Shown here one piece after another: positions 27,313 through 35,936 of a stretch of DNA of 64,000 nucleotides (its first letter is position 1; every line of letters begins with the position of its first letter). Position numbers and translations under genes: made by a program. The DNA is from Kiloniella laminariae DSM 19542 (GTDB lineage Bacteria; Pseudomonadota; Alphaproteobacteria; Kiloniellales; Kiloniellaceae). Location: positions 213,985-277,984 of the forward strand of contig NZ_KB893167.1 in the NCBI RefSeq assembly GCF_000374005.1. The letters are read 5' to 3'. The notes below the pieces were generated by a model. That model did no database searches, was not told the DNA's origin, and saw only the letters and a list, made by a program, of their open reading frames with translations.

Positions 27313-28353
27313 TTACACTGTCTCCGTAACTTTTTTCAGATTACGCGGACTATCGGGGTTAAGTCCGCGTAATGCAGTAATTTTTTCAGCCATGATGTAA
27401 AAGCTCTGGATCATGACCGGAAGCTGGCAGAAGGGATGAACATTTGTTTCAATTGGTAAAATGCCTTTTCCGCCCTCCCCCTCCTGAACGGTAAAGACGG
27501 CGCCGCCCATTTCCCGGAAGCCTGTTGCCAGTTGACCGACAGAATCCCAGGACTGGTCTCGTTGACGGAATATCAGAACCGGGTAGCCATCAGCAACGAG
27601 GGACATGGGGCCATGTTTAACCTCGGCTGCACTGAAGGCTTCTGCGTGAATATAGGCTGTTTCCTTGAATTTTAGAGCGGCCTCAAGGGCAATACCAAAG
27701 CCAGGCCCACGACCAACGGTAAAGAGATTTTCTGCCGAAGAAAAAAGCTCCAGAGGTTCTGCCCAATCATTGCGCAGTCCCCTGTCGAGTTGATCGGGCA
27801 GACGATCCAGTGCCGGGAGCAGGCCGCTGTCATAGCCCCAGACCGCGCTCAACTGTAATAAGGCGGTCAGGGAAGCGATGTAACTTTTTGTCGCTGCAAC
27901 AGACTTTTCCGGACCGGCATGGAGGGGCAGATAATAATCAGACAACGCCACCAGCGGTGATGCAGAATCGTTACAGATGCAGACAACAAAGGCTCCCTGA
28001 TCCTTGGCGTTCTGTGTTGCTTGAACAAGGTCCGGACTGCGGCCGGACTGGGAGATGGCGAGGAACAGACAGTCCTGCATTTTCAAAGATTGTCCATAGA
28101 GCGTCGCAATCGAAGGAGCGTAGGACACAACAGGCAAGCCGAGATTGATTTCAAGCAGATACTTGGCAAAGGCGCAGGCATGGTCTGAGCTGCCCCTGGC
28201 ACAGGTTGCAATAAACCTGATGTTTCTCGAGCGCAGTTCCCGGGAAAGTTCTTCGATGATATTCCTGTTGGCCAGGAGCTGTCGAGACACCACTGCAGCA
28301 GTTTCTTCTGTTTCTTTCAACATCAGGCTTTGGGGTTGCGTACTTCTTGTCAT
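27313..28353 (-). CDS. SIS-domain glucosamine-6-phosphate deaminase (NagB-II type)
   Basis: A 346-residue protein with two SIS domains. CARGSSDHACAFAKYL and SQSGRSPDLVQAT are phosphosugar-binding signatures, and HAEAFSAAEVKHGPMSLV is typical of the GlmS isomerase-like half. It has no glutaminase domain, so it belongs to the NagB-II/AgaS group, which converts glucosamine-6-phosphate to fructose-6-phosphate plus ammonia and replaces classic NagB in many proteobacteria. The ATG at 28353 overlaps the gntR stop by one base (TGATG). No classic nagB is present in the window. Confidence 0.9.
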   Translation of the reverse strand: MTRSTQPQSLMLKETEETAAVVSRQLLANRNIIEELSRELRSRNIRFIATCARGSSDHACAFAKYLLEINLGLPVVSYAPSIATLYGQSLKMQDCLFLAISQSGRSPDLVQATQNAKDQGAFVVCICNDSASPLVALSDYYLPLHAGPEKSVAATKSYIASLTALLQLSAVWGYDSGLLPALDRLPDQLDRGLRNDWAEPLELFSSAENLFTVGRGPGFGIALEAALKFKETAYIHAEAFSAAEVKHGPMSLVADGYPVLIFRQRDQSWDSVGQLATGFREMGGAVFTVQEGEGGKGILPIETNVHPFCQLPVMIQSFYIMAEKITALRGLNPDSPRNLKKVTETV

Positions 28354-29123
28354 CAATCGTTTCTTTTCTGATTATCCAGATGCAGTTCGGCGATAAAATC
28401 ATAACTGTCGCCACGATAGTGTGATCTGGTGAATTCTACGGGACGCATATCCGGTAAGAAGGAGCGTCGTTCGATATAGAGGGCCGGGCCACCGGGAGGC
28501 ATGCCCAGGAGTTCGGAATGTTCGGGTTGCATCAACTCAGCCCGCAGGCGTTGCAAAGCTCTCAGAGGACGCAGACCCGTTTTGTCGAGTATGCTGTAGA
28601 GGGAGTCTTCGACGGCCATCGGGTCTGGTAGAAAAATTTGTGGAATGGATGCCAATTCAATTGCAAGGGCTTTATTGTCAGCGCAGCGAATACGATGCAG
28701 CCGTGAAACCCCGGCCCCAGGAGAGAGGTTCAGAGCCATAGCCTCTTCCGGCGTGGCCAAGCCGATGGTTCGTTCAATCCATATAACAGAAGACTGCATG
28801 CCCCGGGCGGAGATATCTTCGGTAAAACTGGTCAGTTTTGAGAGCGGCTGTTCGAGGCGCGCAGCAACAAAGGTGCCAGCGCCATGTTTTTGTACAAGAA
28901 GACCGTCCTTAACCAGATCCTGTACGGCTTTGCGTACCGTGACCCGGGATACTTCCAGTTCTGCAGCAATATCCCTCTCGCTGGGCAGGGCGTCTTCAAC
29001 TTTGAAAGCACCTGTTTCTATCGCTTGGCGAATAAGGCTGCGAAGCTGTTTATAAAGTGGTGTCGGGTTGGCAGTATCCAGACGGGACTTGACCTGCAAG
29101 GCCCTGAAAGTACTAGCTTTCAC
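28353..29123 (-). CDS. GntR/HutC-type regulator with UTRA effector domain
   Basis: A 256-residue regulator. The winged-helix domain (about residues 15-88) has LRSLIRQAIETGAFKVEDALPSERD and the recognition-helix region ELEVSRVTVRKAVQDLV. The UTRA ligand domain follows (about 105-245, with LHRIRCADNKALAIE and RPVEFTRSHYRGD). It resembles NagR/NagQ/DasR-type regulators, which sense GlcNAc-6-P or GlcN-6-P. Its place between the kinase and deaminase genes and the shared motifs in the divergent promoter region make it the likely local regulator. It overlaps the kinase gene by 11 bases. Confidence 0.92.
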   Translation of the reverse strand: MKASTFRALQVKSRLDTANPTPLYKQLRSLIRQAIETGAFKVEDALPSERDIAAELEVSRVTVRKAVQDLVKDGLLVQKHGAGTFVAARLEQPLSKLTSFTEDISARGMQSSVIWIERTIGLATPEEAMALNLSPGAGVSRLHRIRCADNKALAIELASIPQIFLPDPMAVEDSLYSILDKTGLRPLRALQRLRAELMQPEHSELLGMPPGGPALYIERRSFLPDMRPVEFTRSHYRGDSYDFIAELHLDNQKRND

Positions 29124-30012
29124 ACTCAGATACTCCTGTGTTGGGGGGGCTGGACTTCACCATAAGGATGCCGCCATCCATGGCGTCGCCTTCTGGTTCA
29201 GTGAGGACCAGCCTCAGATCGTCCGGGAGCCTCGGGCCTATACGTCTAGAAACGCTGCCCATCAGACTGACACTCGTGACGCCCTGGTCCAGCAAGGACC
29301 GGATCATAGATCCGGCCTCATATACAGCTTTGGCAACAAGCTTTTTGGCCAGCGGATCTTCCTGATCAGCGCTATCGAAAATCAACGGAGCAAAAGCACC
29401 ATATTGATGTGGTTCGGCTTTTTCGGCCCATTTCACCATTTCTTCGGGATCACTGTTAAAGTGCTTCATGATCGCCCGGGTCAAATCGGTTTCGGGCCGA
29501 CATCCTTCATGGGCGAAAAGTGCACTGCGAACAGCACTCAACCCCAGCTGGGCTCCTCCTGCGTGATCAGATATTTCGAATCCCCAGCCCCCAACGTTTA
29601 TTGTTTTTCCTTTGACAATACCCAGGGCGCAAGAACCTGTTCCGAGAATAAGAATGCCGCCATCCCGCCCTGCATGGGCTCCGAGGCAGGCCGTATAGGC
29701 ATCGGTTGCTCCGCAGACTGAGGCGAAAGAGTGCTTGAAAGACAGCATATTGTGCAGTTCGCGTTCAAGACCGAGGCCAGCCAAACCCAAACCGACGTGC
29801 AGACGGGAAAAATCTTCACGTCCACGCCCTGCCTGCTGTAAAGCGAGAACACAGGCTTTTTCGATTTCATAATAAACGCGCGCAGCTCCAAGCCGGGAAT
29901 TTGAGGGCCCGGACTCACCTTCTCCGATCAGCTGTCCATCGCTCGTCTCTATACGAACACGGCAGCGTGTTCCCCCACCATCTACTCCGACAAAGAGCGT
30001 TTCGTTATCCAC
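29113..30012 (-). CDS. BadF/BadG-type N-acetylhexosamine kinase
   Basis: A 299-residue kinase of the ASKHA superfamily, BadF/BadG/BcrA/BcrD branch. The phosphate-1 motif FVGVDGGGTRCRVRI lies at the N-terminus, GTGSCALGIV is the phosphate-2 region, and GGWGFEISDHAGGAQLG is typical of GlcNAc kinases of this branch. Clostridial MurK, which phosphorylates both MurNAc and GlcNAc, belongs to the same branch (family knowledge), so dual specificity is plausible beside murQ. GTG at 30012 is chosen because GGAG sits 6 bases before it; an ATG at 30054 would run through candidate operator sites. Confidence 0.88.
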   Translation of the reverse strand: MDNETLFVGVDGGGTRCRVRIETSDGQLIGEGESGPSNSRLGAARVYYEIEKACVLALQQAGRGREDFSRLHVGLGLAGLGLERELHNMLSFKHSFASVCGATDAYTACLGAHAGRDGGILILGTGSCALGIVKGKTINVGGWGFEISDHAGGAQLGLSAVRSALFAHEGCRPETDLTRAIMKHFNSDPEEMVKWAEKAEPHQYGAFAPLIFDSADQEDPLAKKLVAKAVYEAGSMIRSLLDQGVTSVSLMGSVSRRIGPRLPDDLRLVLTEPEGDAMDGGILMVKSSPPNTGVSECES

Positions 30013-30289
30013 CCGAATCTCCAAGACCACTAAGATACCAGTACTAAAAACCATTCGAATACCAATTTAACGCATTTTATAGATCAGGTAAATTGGAAAG
30101 CCGTGAGATTTTTCTTAAATATAATTTTTTTCTATTATCTATCTATTATTAAACAATAAATATATTAAAAAATTGCATGGCAAGGTGTATTTGATTTGTA
30201 AAAAAATGATAACAATAAAAAAACAGATTTAAAATTGGTTTCTTTTTGGTATTGTAGTTGTGCAATGAAAATTTACTGAAAGCGATGTC
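30013..30289. promoter_or_regulatory. divergent promoter region of the amino-sugar operons with candidate operators
   Basis: This AT-rich 277-bp gap separates the kinase-led operon and the murQ-led operon. Three copies of a short motif are visible: GATACCAGTA (30034-30043), GAATACCAAT (30057-30066) and, in inverse orientation near murQ, TTGGTATTG (30246-30254). The last two share an exact 8-bp core (AATACCAA/TTGGTATT). They lie close to each translation start, where a GntR/UTRA repressor would act. The assignment to that regulator is inference. Confidence 0.5.
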
Positions 30290-31198
30290 TTGTCCAATTC
30301 TGAAAAACATACCGAGCAGAACAGCTCCCGTTACAAGGGGCTGGATGGCTGGTCAGACACAGAAATTCTCGAAAGTCTTTGGGCCTCTCAGGCCAAGGCT
30401 CTCGCGTCGGTTCAGCCTGCTTTGCCTGTTCTTGAGCAGGCTGCAGGCGATATTGTCGATCGCCTGGGCCAACAGGGGAGACTCTTTTATATCGGCGCAG
30501 GGGCGTCCGGGCATCTCGCAATTCAGGATGGTTTGGAACTGCATCCAACCTATGGCTGGCCGCTTGAAAAAACGATCCTTATGGTTGCTGGTGGAGCTGA
30601 AGCACTTCTCTATTCTATGGGGGGCGTCGAAGATGATAGATCTCTCCCGGTCAGGAAACTGAGAGAAAACAATCTCTGTTCCGGGGATGTTGTGATTGCC
30701 GTCGCAGCCAGCGGTTCTACGCCCTATACATTATCAGCAGTCGAGTATGCCCGGAGCCTTGGCGCGCTTGTTGTTTCCATTGCAAACAATCCGGAAGCGC
30801 CTCTTTTCAGTCTTTCTGACCACAAAATCTTTCTGGGAACTGGCGCTGAAGTGGTTGCCGGGTCAACCCGGATGGCTGCCGGGACCGCACAGAAAATAGC
30901 TTTGAATATGCTCTCTACTTTGGTGATGACAAAATTGGGCCATGTTCACGACGGTTTGATGGTCTCCATGACAATCAGCAATGAAAAACTGGTCAAAAGA
31001 GCCGTGGCGATGGTTCAGGAAATCACTGGCGTGACGGCCACTATGGCAGCAGAAGCACTTTCAGTAGCTGAAAATAATATCAAGCTGGCATGCCTTGTTG
31101 CATTGGGGCACAGCAAACAAAACGCAGAACAAGCCCTGGATCAGAATGTCGGGATACTGCGTCAAGCCATCAAGGCACTTGAAACACTAAAAAAATAA
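30290..31198 (+). CDS. murQ: N-acetylmuramic acid 6-phosphate etherase
   Basis: A 302-residue SIS-domain lyase. FYIGAGASGHLAIQDGLEL corresponds to the MurQ GAGTSGRLAxxDAxE region (a Thr to Ala change and a different following segment), then MVAGGAEAL, VVIAVAASGSTPYTL, GTGAEVVAGSTRMAAGTAQK and NMLSTLVMTKLGHV are typical. MurQ cleaves the lactyl ether of MurNAc-6-P to give GlcNAc-6-P and D-lactate. The reading frame has no ATG near its start; TTG at 30290 is the best candidate, with only a weak ribosome site. It leads the rightward operon with an ABC importer and faces the kinase/NagA operon. Confidence 0.93.
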   Translation: MSNSEKHTEQNSSRYKGLDGWSDTEILESLWASQAKALASVQPALPVLEQAAGDIVDRLGQQGRLFYIGAGASGHLAIQDGLELHPTYGWPLEKTILMVAGGAEALLYSMGGVEDDRSLPVRKLRENNLCSGDVVIAVAASGSTPYTLSAVEYARSLGALVVSIANNPEAPLFSLSDHKIFLGTGAEVVAGSTRMAAGTAQKIALNMLSTLVMTKLGHVHDGLMVSMTISNEKLVKRAVAMVQEITGVTATMAAEALSVAENNIKLACLVALGHSKQNAEQALDQNVGILRQAIKALETLKK

Positions 31199-31240
31199 CC
31201 GGGATACACCTGGAATTATTGTCTTAACTCGGAGGATAAC

Positions 31241-32524
31241 ATGATCACTAGAAAACTTATTTTGTGTAGCGGTGCTGCCGCTGTTGCATTCGCTGTCACA
31301 GGAGCTATGACTGGATTTTCACCTGTCGCTTCGGCCCAGGCAGAGGAACTTGTCATCGAAAGCTGGCGTAATGATGACATTGACATCTGGAACAAACAGA
31401 TTATTCCTGCTTTTAACAAATCCCATCCTGATGTTCAGGTGCGTTTCGCCCCTACTCCACCCGCAGATTACAATGCCAGCCTGAATGCAAAACTCGCGGC
31501 TGGAACAGCGGGTGATCTGATCACCTGTCGTCCTTTCGATGTCTCTCTGGATCTTTATAATCAGGGGCATCTGACCAAGATTGATGCGGTTGAGGGGATG
31601 GAAAACTTCTCGGATGTGGCCAAAAGCGCCTGGCAGACGGATGATGGATCAACCACCTTCTGTCTTCCCATGGCGTCAGTTATTCATGGTTTTATCTATA
31701 ACAAAGAGGCCTTCAAGGAACTGGGGCTGGAAGTACCCAAAACCATTCCCGAGTTTATGAAAGTCCTGGCAGCCATCAAAGACGAAGGCTCCTATGCCCC
31801 TATGTCTATGGGAACAGCTGACCAATGGGAAGCGGCGACAATGGGCTTCCAGAATGTGGGACCAAACTTCTGGAACGGTGAAGAAGGTCGTAAAGCCCTC
31901 ATTGCCGGAAAAGAAAAGCTGACTGATGCCCAGTACATCAAGGTGTTCGAACATCTTGCGGAATGGGGGCCCTATCTGGGCAAAGGCTATCAGGCCCAGT
32001 CCTATCCGGACAGTCAGAACCTGTTCAGTCTTGGTCGTGCCGCGATCTATCCTGCAGGTTCCTGGGATATTGCAACCTTCAATTCCCAGGCTGACTTCGA
32101 ATTTGGTGCTTTCCCGCCCCCGGTTCCTGAAGGGCAGTCAACCTGTTACATCTCAGACCACACGGATATCGGTCTGGGCATCAATGCCGCCTCGAAGAAC
32201 GTCAAGGCTGCAGAGACTTTCCTGAGCTGGATGACGACAGCAGAAGCAGGGGAGCTGATGTCAAATGCCCTGCCCGGTTTCTTTGCTCTTTCCAACCACA
32301 AGATCAACCTTACTGATCCGGTTGCAAAAGAATTTGTTGGCTGGAGGGACAGCTGTGAATCAACCATCCGTAACTCCTACCAGATCCTTTCACGCGGCAC
32401 ACCAAGCCTTGAAAACGATCTCTGGAATGTCTCTGTTGGGGTAATTAATGGAACGATGACAGCAACAGAAGCTGCTGAAAAAGCCCAGACAGGCCTGTCG
32501 AGCTGGTATAAACCACAGCAATAA
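31241..32524 (+). CDS. CUT1-type ABC sugar-binding protein
   Basis: A 427-residue periplasmic sugar-binding protein (SBP family 1). A Sec signal peptide (about residues 1-33, KLILCSGAAAVAFAVTGAM, cleavage near ASAQA) precedes a mature part with LVIESWRNDDIDIWNKQII, the usual family start. The ARG-poor cleft segment and AAGTAGDLI are typical. Context with murQ, nagA and a BadF kinase suggests MurNAc, GlcNAc or small muropeptide-sugar ligands. GGAGGAT ribosome site before the ATG. A stem-loop follows the stop codon. Confidence 0.9.
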   Translation: MITRKLILCSGAAAVAFAVTGAMTGFSPVASAQAEELVIESWRNDDIDIWNKQIIPAFNKSHPDVQVRFAPTPPADYNASLNAKLAAGTAGDLITCRPFDVSLDLYNQGHLTKIDAVEGMENFSDVAKSAWQTDDGSTTFCLPMASVIHGFIYNKEAFKELGLEVPKTIPEFMKVLAAIKDEGSYAPMSMGTADQWEAATMGFQNVGPNFWNGEEGRKALIAGKEKLTDAQYIKVFEHLAEWGPYLGKGYQAQSYPDSQNLFSLGRAAIYPAGSWDIATFNSQADFEFGAFPPPVPEGQSTCYISDHTDIGLGINAASKNVKAAETFLSWMTTAEAGELMSNALPGFFALSNHKINLTDPVAKEFVGWRDSCESTIRNSYQILSRGTPSLENDLWNVSVGVINGTMTATEAAEKAQTGLSSWYKPQQ

Positions 32525-32540
32525 AGACGCCTGAAGCAAG

Positions 32541-32563
32541 CGCCGGTGCCCTGGGCATCGGCG
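32541..32563 (+). other. intercistronic stem-loop after the sugar-binding protein gene
   Basis: CGCCGGTGCC (32541-32550) pairs with GGCATCGGCG (32554-32563) with one G-U wobble and a CTG loop. It lies 17 bp after the stop and has no T-run. It likely shields the binding-protein mRNA and damps permease expression. Confidence 0.6.
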
Positions 32564-32635
32564 TTTGTCTGTATTTGTTGTAAGGTGTCGTGTGAAAGAC
32601 GATAACCTGCAAGTGTTACCGGAGTATGCGTCCTT

Positions 32636-33568
32636 ATGGCCTCGCAAAGCAACAAGGGTAGCCCCTTTAAAACACACCTTTTTGTGTTTCTCCTGCCAGC
32701 GGTTCTGATCTACAGCGCTTTTATGATATTGCCACTGATCGACACGCTACGGCTTAGTTTCTATTCAATCGAGACAGATGGTGCAACCAGCTTTGCTGGC
32801 TGGGCGAACTACATAACCATCTTTACCGATGAACGCTGGTCAACTGATTTTGTAAATGCACTGAAGAACAACTTCCTGTTTTTTCTTATTCATATGCTGG
32901 TGCAAAACCCGATCGGTATTTTTCTTGCGGCGCTTCTGAGCTTGCCGCGACTGAAGCTGAAAAACACTTATCGTACGCTGATTTTTATGCCGACCATGTT
33001 ATCCGTCGTCATTATTGGCTTTATCTGGCAGCTCATCCTCAGCCCGATCTGGGGAGTAGGCGATACGCTGGTTGGCTTTGTTGGCATGAACGATGGTCTC
33101 CCGCCTTTACTGGGCGAAGAATCAACCACCCTGCTGACCCTGTCTCTGGTCTCGGTCTGGCAGTTTGTCGGTATTCCCATGATGCTGATTTACGCTGCTC
33201 TCCTGAACGTCCCAGATGATCTTGTAGATGCTGCGATTGTTGATGGTGCAAATCAATGGACAGCTTTCTGGAGGATCAAGCTTCCCTTGATTTTACCAAC
33301 TGTTGCAATGGTTTCTGTTCTGACATTCGTTGCTAACTTTAATGCATTCGACCTGATTTATGCAGTAAAGGGTGCCTTGGCAGGGCCAAATTTCTCCAGC
33401 GATATTATGGGAACCCTGTTTTATCGTACCTTCTTTGGTTTCCAACTGCAGCCAGGCAATCCCTCCATGGGGGCAACTGTTGCCAGTCTTATGTTCCTGG
33501 TCATTCTCTGTGGAGTAATGATCTATCTTTATGCCATTCAGCGGCGGTTGCGCCGTTATCAGCTTTAG
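32636..33568 (+). CDS. CUT1-type ABC sugar permease (MalF/UgpA-like)
   Basis: A 310-residue permease with six or so membrane segments (first at about residues 12-32, FVFLLPAVLIYSAFMILPLI). The EAA loop for ATPase contact is visible as LLNVPDDLVDAAIVDGANQWTAFWRIKLPLI, split over about residues 188-222. It forms a heterodimeric channel with the following permease. The start is given as 32636, with a rather weak ribosome site. Nine bases separate it from the next gene. Confidence 0.92.
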   Translation: MASQSNKGSPFKTHLFVFLLPAVLIYSAFMILPLIDTLRLSFYSIETDGATSFAGWANYITIFTDERWSTDFVNALKNNFLFFLIHMLVQNPIGIFLAALLSLPRLKLKNTYRTLIFMPTMLSVVIIGFIWQLILSPIWGVGDTLVGFVGMNDGLPPLLGEESTTLLTLSLVSVWQFVGIPMMLIYAALLNVPDDLVDAAIVDGANQWTAFWRIKLPLILPTVAMVSVLTFVANFNAFDLIYAVKGALAGPNFSSDIMGTLFYRTFFGFQLQPGNPSMGATVASLMFLVILCGVMIYLYAIQRRLRRYQL

Positions 33569-33577
33569 GAGGCCAGA

Positions 33578-34411
33578 ATGAGAAACTCTCGTCGTCTCGG
33601 TCCCCTCGCCGTACACGCCCTGCTGATCAGCTACACCATCATCGCGCTTTTTCCGATTTTGCTGATCATCTTCAACTCTTTCAAAAGCAGAAAGGCGATT
33701 TTTAAATCACCGCTGTCGCTGCCTGATGCCAATACCTTTGATCTGGTTGGTTTTGAAAAGGTTTTGGGCAGTTCTTCCTTTGATGTCTACTTTCTCAACT
33801 CGATCTCTGTCACGGTCATGAGCTTGGCCTTTGTTCTGGTTCTGGGGGCAATGGCCGCCTGGGCGTTGGCGGAATACGACTTTCCAGGCAGCGATTTTGT
33901 TGCACTTTTCCTCGCCATCGGGATTATGATCCCGATCCGGTTGGGGAGTGTCAGTCTGCTCAAGATTATTGTTTCTCTTGGCCTGATCAATACCCTGACG
34001 GCTCTGGTTCTGGTCTATACGGCGCAGGGATTGCCTCTGGCGATCTTTATCTTGCGGGAATTCATTGCCCAAATTCCGGATGACCTGAAAGAGGCTGCCC
34101 GCTGTGACGGCGTTACCGAGTACAGGATTTTCTGGTCGATTATTCTTCCGCTGATCCGCCCTGCTCTGGCAACTGTTGCGGTCTTCACCATGATCCCCGT
34201 GTGGAATGACCTTTGGTTTCCACTTATTCTGGCCCCAGGAGAAGACACTGCGACTGTAACTCTCGGTATACAGCAGTTTATCGGCCAGTATGTGACTGAC
34301 TGGAATGCTGTGCTGGCATCCCTGACCCTGGCTATCGTGCCGATCCTGATTCTCTATCTTGTCTTTTCAAGGCAACTGATCAGAGGTTTGACTTCCGGAG
34401 CGGTCAAATGA
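33578..34411 (+). CDS. CUT1-type ABC sugar permease (MalG/UgpE-like)
   Basis: A 277-residue second permease subunit. The first membrane segment is LLISYTIIALFPILLIIFN, followed by the MalG-like FKSRKAIFKSPLSLPD. The EAA loop is IPDDLKEAARCDGVTEYRIFW (split over about residues 167-188). It has six membrane segments and the family's short cytosolic C-terminus. AGGAGG lies just upstream of the ATG. Confidence 0.93.
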   Translation: MRNSRRLGPLAVHALLISYTIIALFPILLIIFNSFKSRKAIFKSPLSLPDANTFDLVGFEKVLGSSSFDVYFLNSISVTVMSLAFVLVLGAMAAWALAEYDFPGSDFVALFLAIGIMIPIRLGSVSLLKIIVSLGLINTLTALVLVYTAQGLPLAIFILREFIAQIPDDLKEAARCDGVTEYRIFWSIILPLIRPALATVAVFTMIPVWNDLWFPLILAPGEDTATVTLGIQQFIGQYVTDWNAVLASLTLAIVPILILYLVFSRQLIRGLTSGAVK

Positions 34412-34492
34412 GTGCTGTCACTGAGCGCCCCCATCCCCAAAAATTCAAGAAGAAGCTGTGCACAGCAGTGTATCAGGAGAGGTTAAATTTAA

Positions 34493-35668
34493 ATGGCTGA
34501 TATCAAACTTTCAGGCATCCGCAAATCCTATGGAAGCAGCGAGGTGCTGCACGGGATCGATATCGATGTCAAAGATGGCGAATTCGTCGTTTTCGTTGGC
34601 CCTTCCGGCTGTGGCAAGTCGACACTTCTGCGATTGATTGCCGGTCTGGAAACCATATCGGATGGAGAACTTCAGATTGCCGGACAAAAGGTAAATGACC
34701 TTACCCCCTCGCAACGGAAAATCGCCATGGTGTTTCAGTCCTATGCTCTCTATCCGCATATGACGGTTTATCAGAATATGGCTTTTGGTCTGACTCTTGG
34801 CAAAAAAGGACCGCTGGGTGGTCTGCTGGGAGGTGGTGAAAACAAAAAGATGATTGAGGAGAAGGTTCACAAGGCTGCAGCAAGTCTGAAGCTGGAACCG
34901 TTGCTCAAAAGATACCCGCGTGAACTCTCTGGCGGGCAACGTCAGCGTGTTGCGATCGGACGGGCTATTGTGCGTGATCCCAATGTCTTTCTGTTTGATG
35001 AGCCCCTTAGCAACCTGGATGCAGCACTTCGGGTCAACACCCGCCTTGAGATTGCCCGTCTGCATCAGGAGCTGGAAGCGACAATCATCTATGTGACACA
35101 TGATCAGGTTGAGGCCATGACTCTTGCGGACAAGATTGTGGTGCTTAACGACGGTTACGTGGCTCAGTGCGGCACACCACTGGAACTTTATCACCAGCCA
35201 GCCAACAAGTTTGTTGCAGGGTTTATCGGTTCTCCTTCCATGAATTTCCTCGAGGCGACGGTTACGGATATCGGTCCGGAGGATATCGAGGTGGTTTTGT
35301 CTTCTGGCAAGGTCAAGGTACGGCTGCCAGTTCTTCCAGGTGATCTTGCTCTGGATGCGCGTGTCTCAATCGGTATCAGGCCAGAGCATCTGCAAGAAGG
35401 AAGCGGCGAAGTATTTCGTATGTCTTCAAGGGTCAAAGTGGTCGAGCAGCTTGGTGAAGCCAGTTATCTTTATCTGGAAAACGGCGAGGATGACCCCTTC
35501 TGTAATGAACCGTTTTGTGTCAAAACCAATGGTCACAGCTCAATCCGGACTGGCGATAGCGTTGATATCTGTGCAGCCCTTTCCGCCGTCCATGTGTTTA
35601 ATGCCTCGGGCATAGCCCTTACCCGTACCACGACAGACAGCCGGTATATTGCTCCCCGCAGAGCTTAG
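34493..35668 (+). CDS. CUT1-type ABC transporter ATPase (MsmK/UgpC-like)
   Basis: A 391-residue ATPase: Walker A GPSGCGKST (about residues 38-46), Q-loop VFQSYALYPHMTV, signature LSGGQRQRVAIGRA, Walker B VFLFDEPLSNLDA and H-loop YVTHDQVEAMTL. An insert after the Q-loop (GKKGPLGGLLGGGENKK, about residues 103-119) is longer than in MalK. The C-terminal TOBE/OB region spans about 245-375. It completes the importer begun at 31241 and is followed by a large hairpin. UgpC-type ATPases are sometimes shared by several sugar importers. Confidence 0.94.
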   Translation: MADIKLSGIRKSYGSSEVLHGIDIDVKDGEFVVFVGPSGCGKSTLLRLIAGLETISDGELQIAGQKVNDLTPSQRKIAMVFQSYALYPHMTVYQNMAFGLTLGKKGPLGGLLGGGENKKMIEEKVHKAAASLKLEPLLKRYPRELSGGQRQRVAIGRAIVRDPNVFLFDEPLSNLDAALRVNTRLEIARLHQELEATIIYVTHDQVEAMTLADKIVVLNDGYVAQCGTPLELYHQPANKFVAGFIGSPSMNFLEATVTDIGPEDIEVVLSSGKVKVRLPVLPGDLALDARVSIGIRPEHLQEGSGEVFRMSSRVKVVEQLGEASYLYLENGEDDPFCNEPFCVKTNGHSSIRTGDSVDICAALSAVHVFNASGIALTRTTTDSRYIAPRRA

Positions 35669-35702
35669 GTATAAATTATCTGATATTCGTATCAGAAACT
35701 TG

Positions 35703-35740
35703 ACAACAAAGGGGCGTCTTTGCAGGCGCCCCTTTGTTGT
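35703..35740 (+). terminator. large hairpin ending the murQ-ABC operon
   Basis: A 14-bp perfect stem (35703-35716 with 35727-35740; core AAAGGGGCG/CGCCCCTTT) around a 10-nt loop. The stem itself ends TTTGTTGT, with no long T-run beyond, so termination may be partial. Confidence 0.75.
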
Positions 35741-35780
35741 GTCTGTAACCGACAAAATTCTTGTTCATAAAGCCCCCCTC

Positions 35781-35821
35781 TTGATCCATATCAATGCCGC
35801 AGTATCGGGCTTGGATATAAT
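35781..35821 (+). promoter_or_regulatory. FNR-dependent class II promoter of napDABC
   Basis: TTGAT-CCAT-ATCAA (35781-35794) is a perfect FNR/Anr box. A consensus -10 TATAAT lies at 35816-35821. The box centre (35787.5) is about 41 bases ahead of the predicted start (about 35829), the classic position for FNR activation. Confidence 0.88.
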
Positions 35822-35936
35822 TTCTTTAGAAGGTGGATTAAAACCATCATGAAACGAGAGATGAAAACACAAAACCGGATTTTTTTTCAGCGAGCAGAGT
35901 TGAAATAAGCGAAGCCGGCAGGGGAATGTCCAGATT

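Noticed and set aside
27061..27400. Plus-strand frames across the nagA start
   Set aside because: They read through the opposite strand of nagA and the deaminase end, with no family features.
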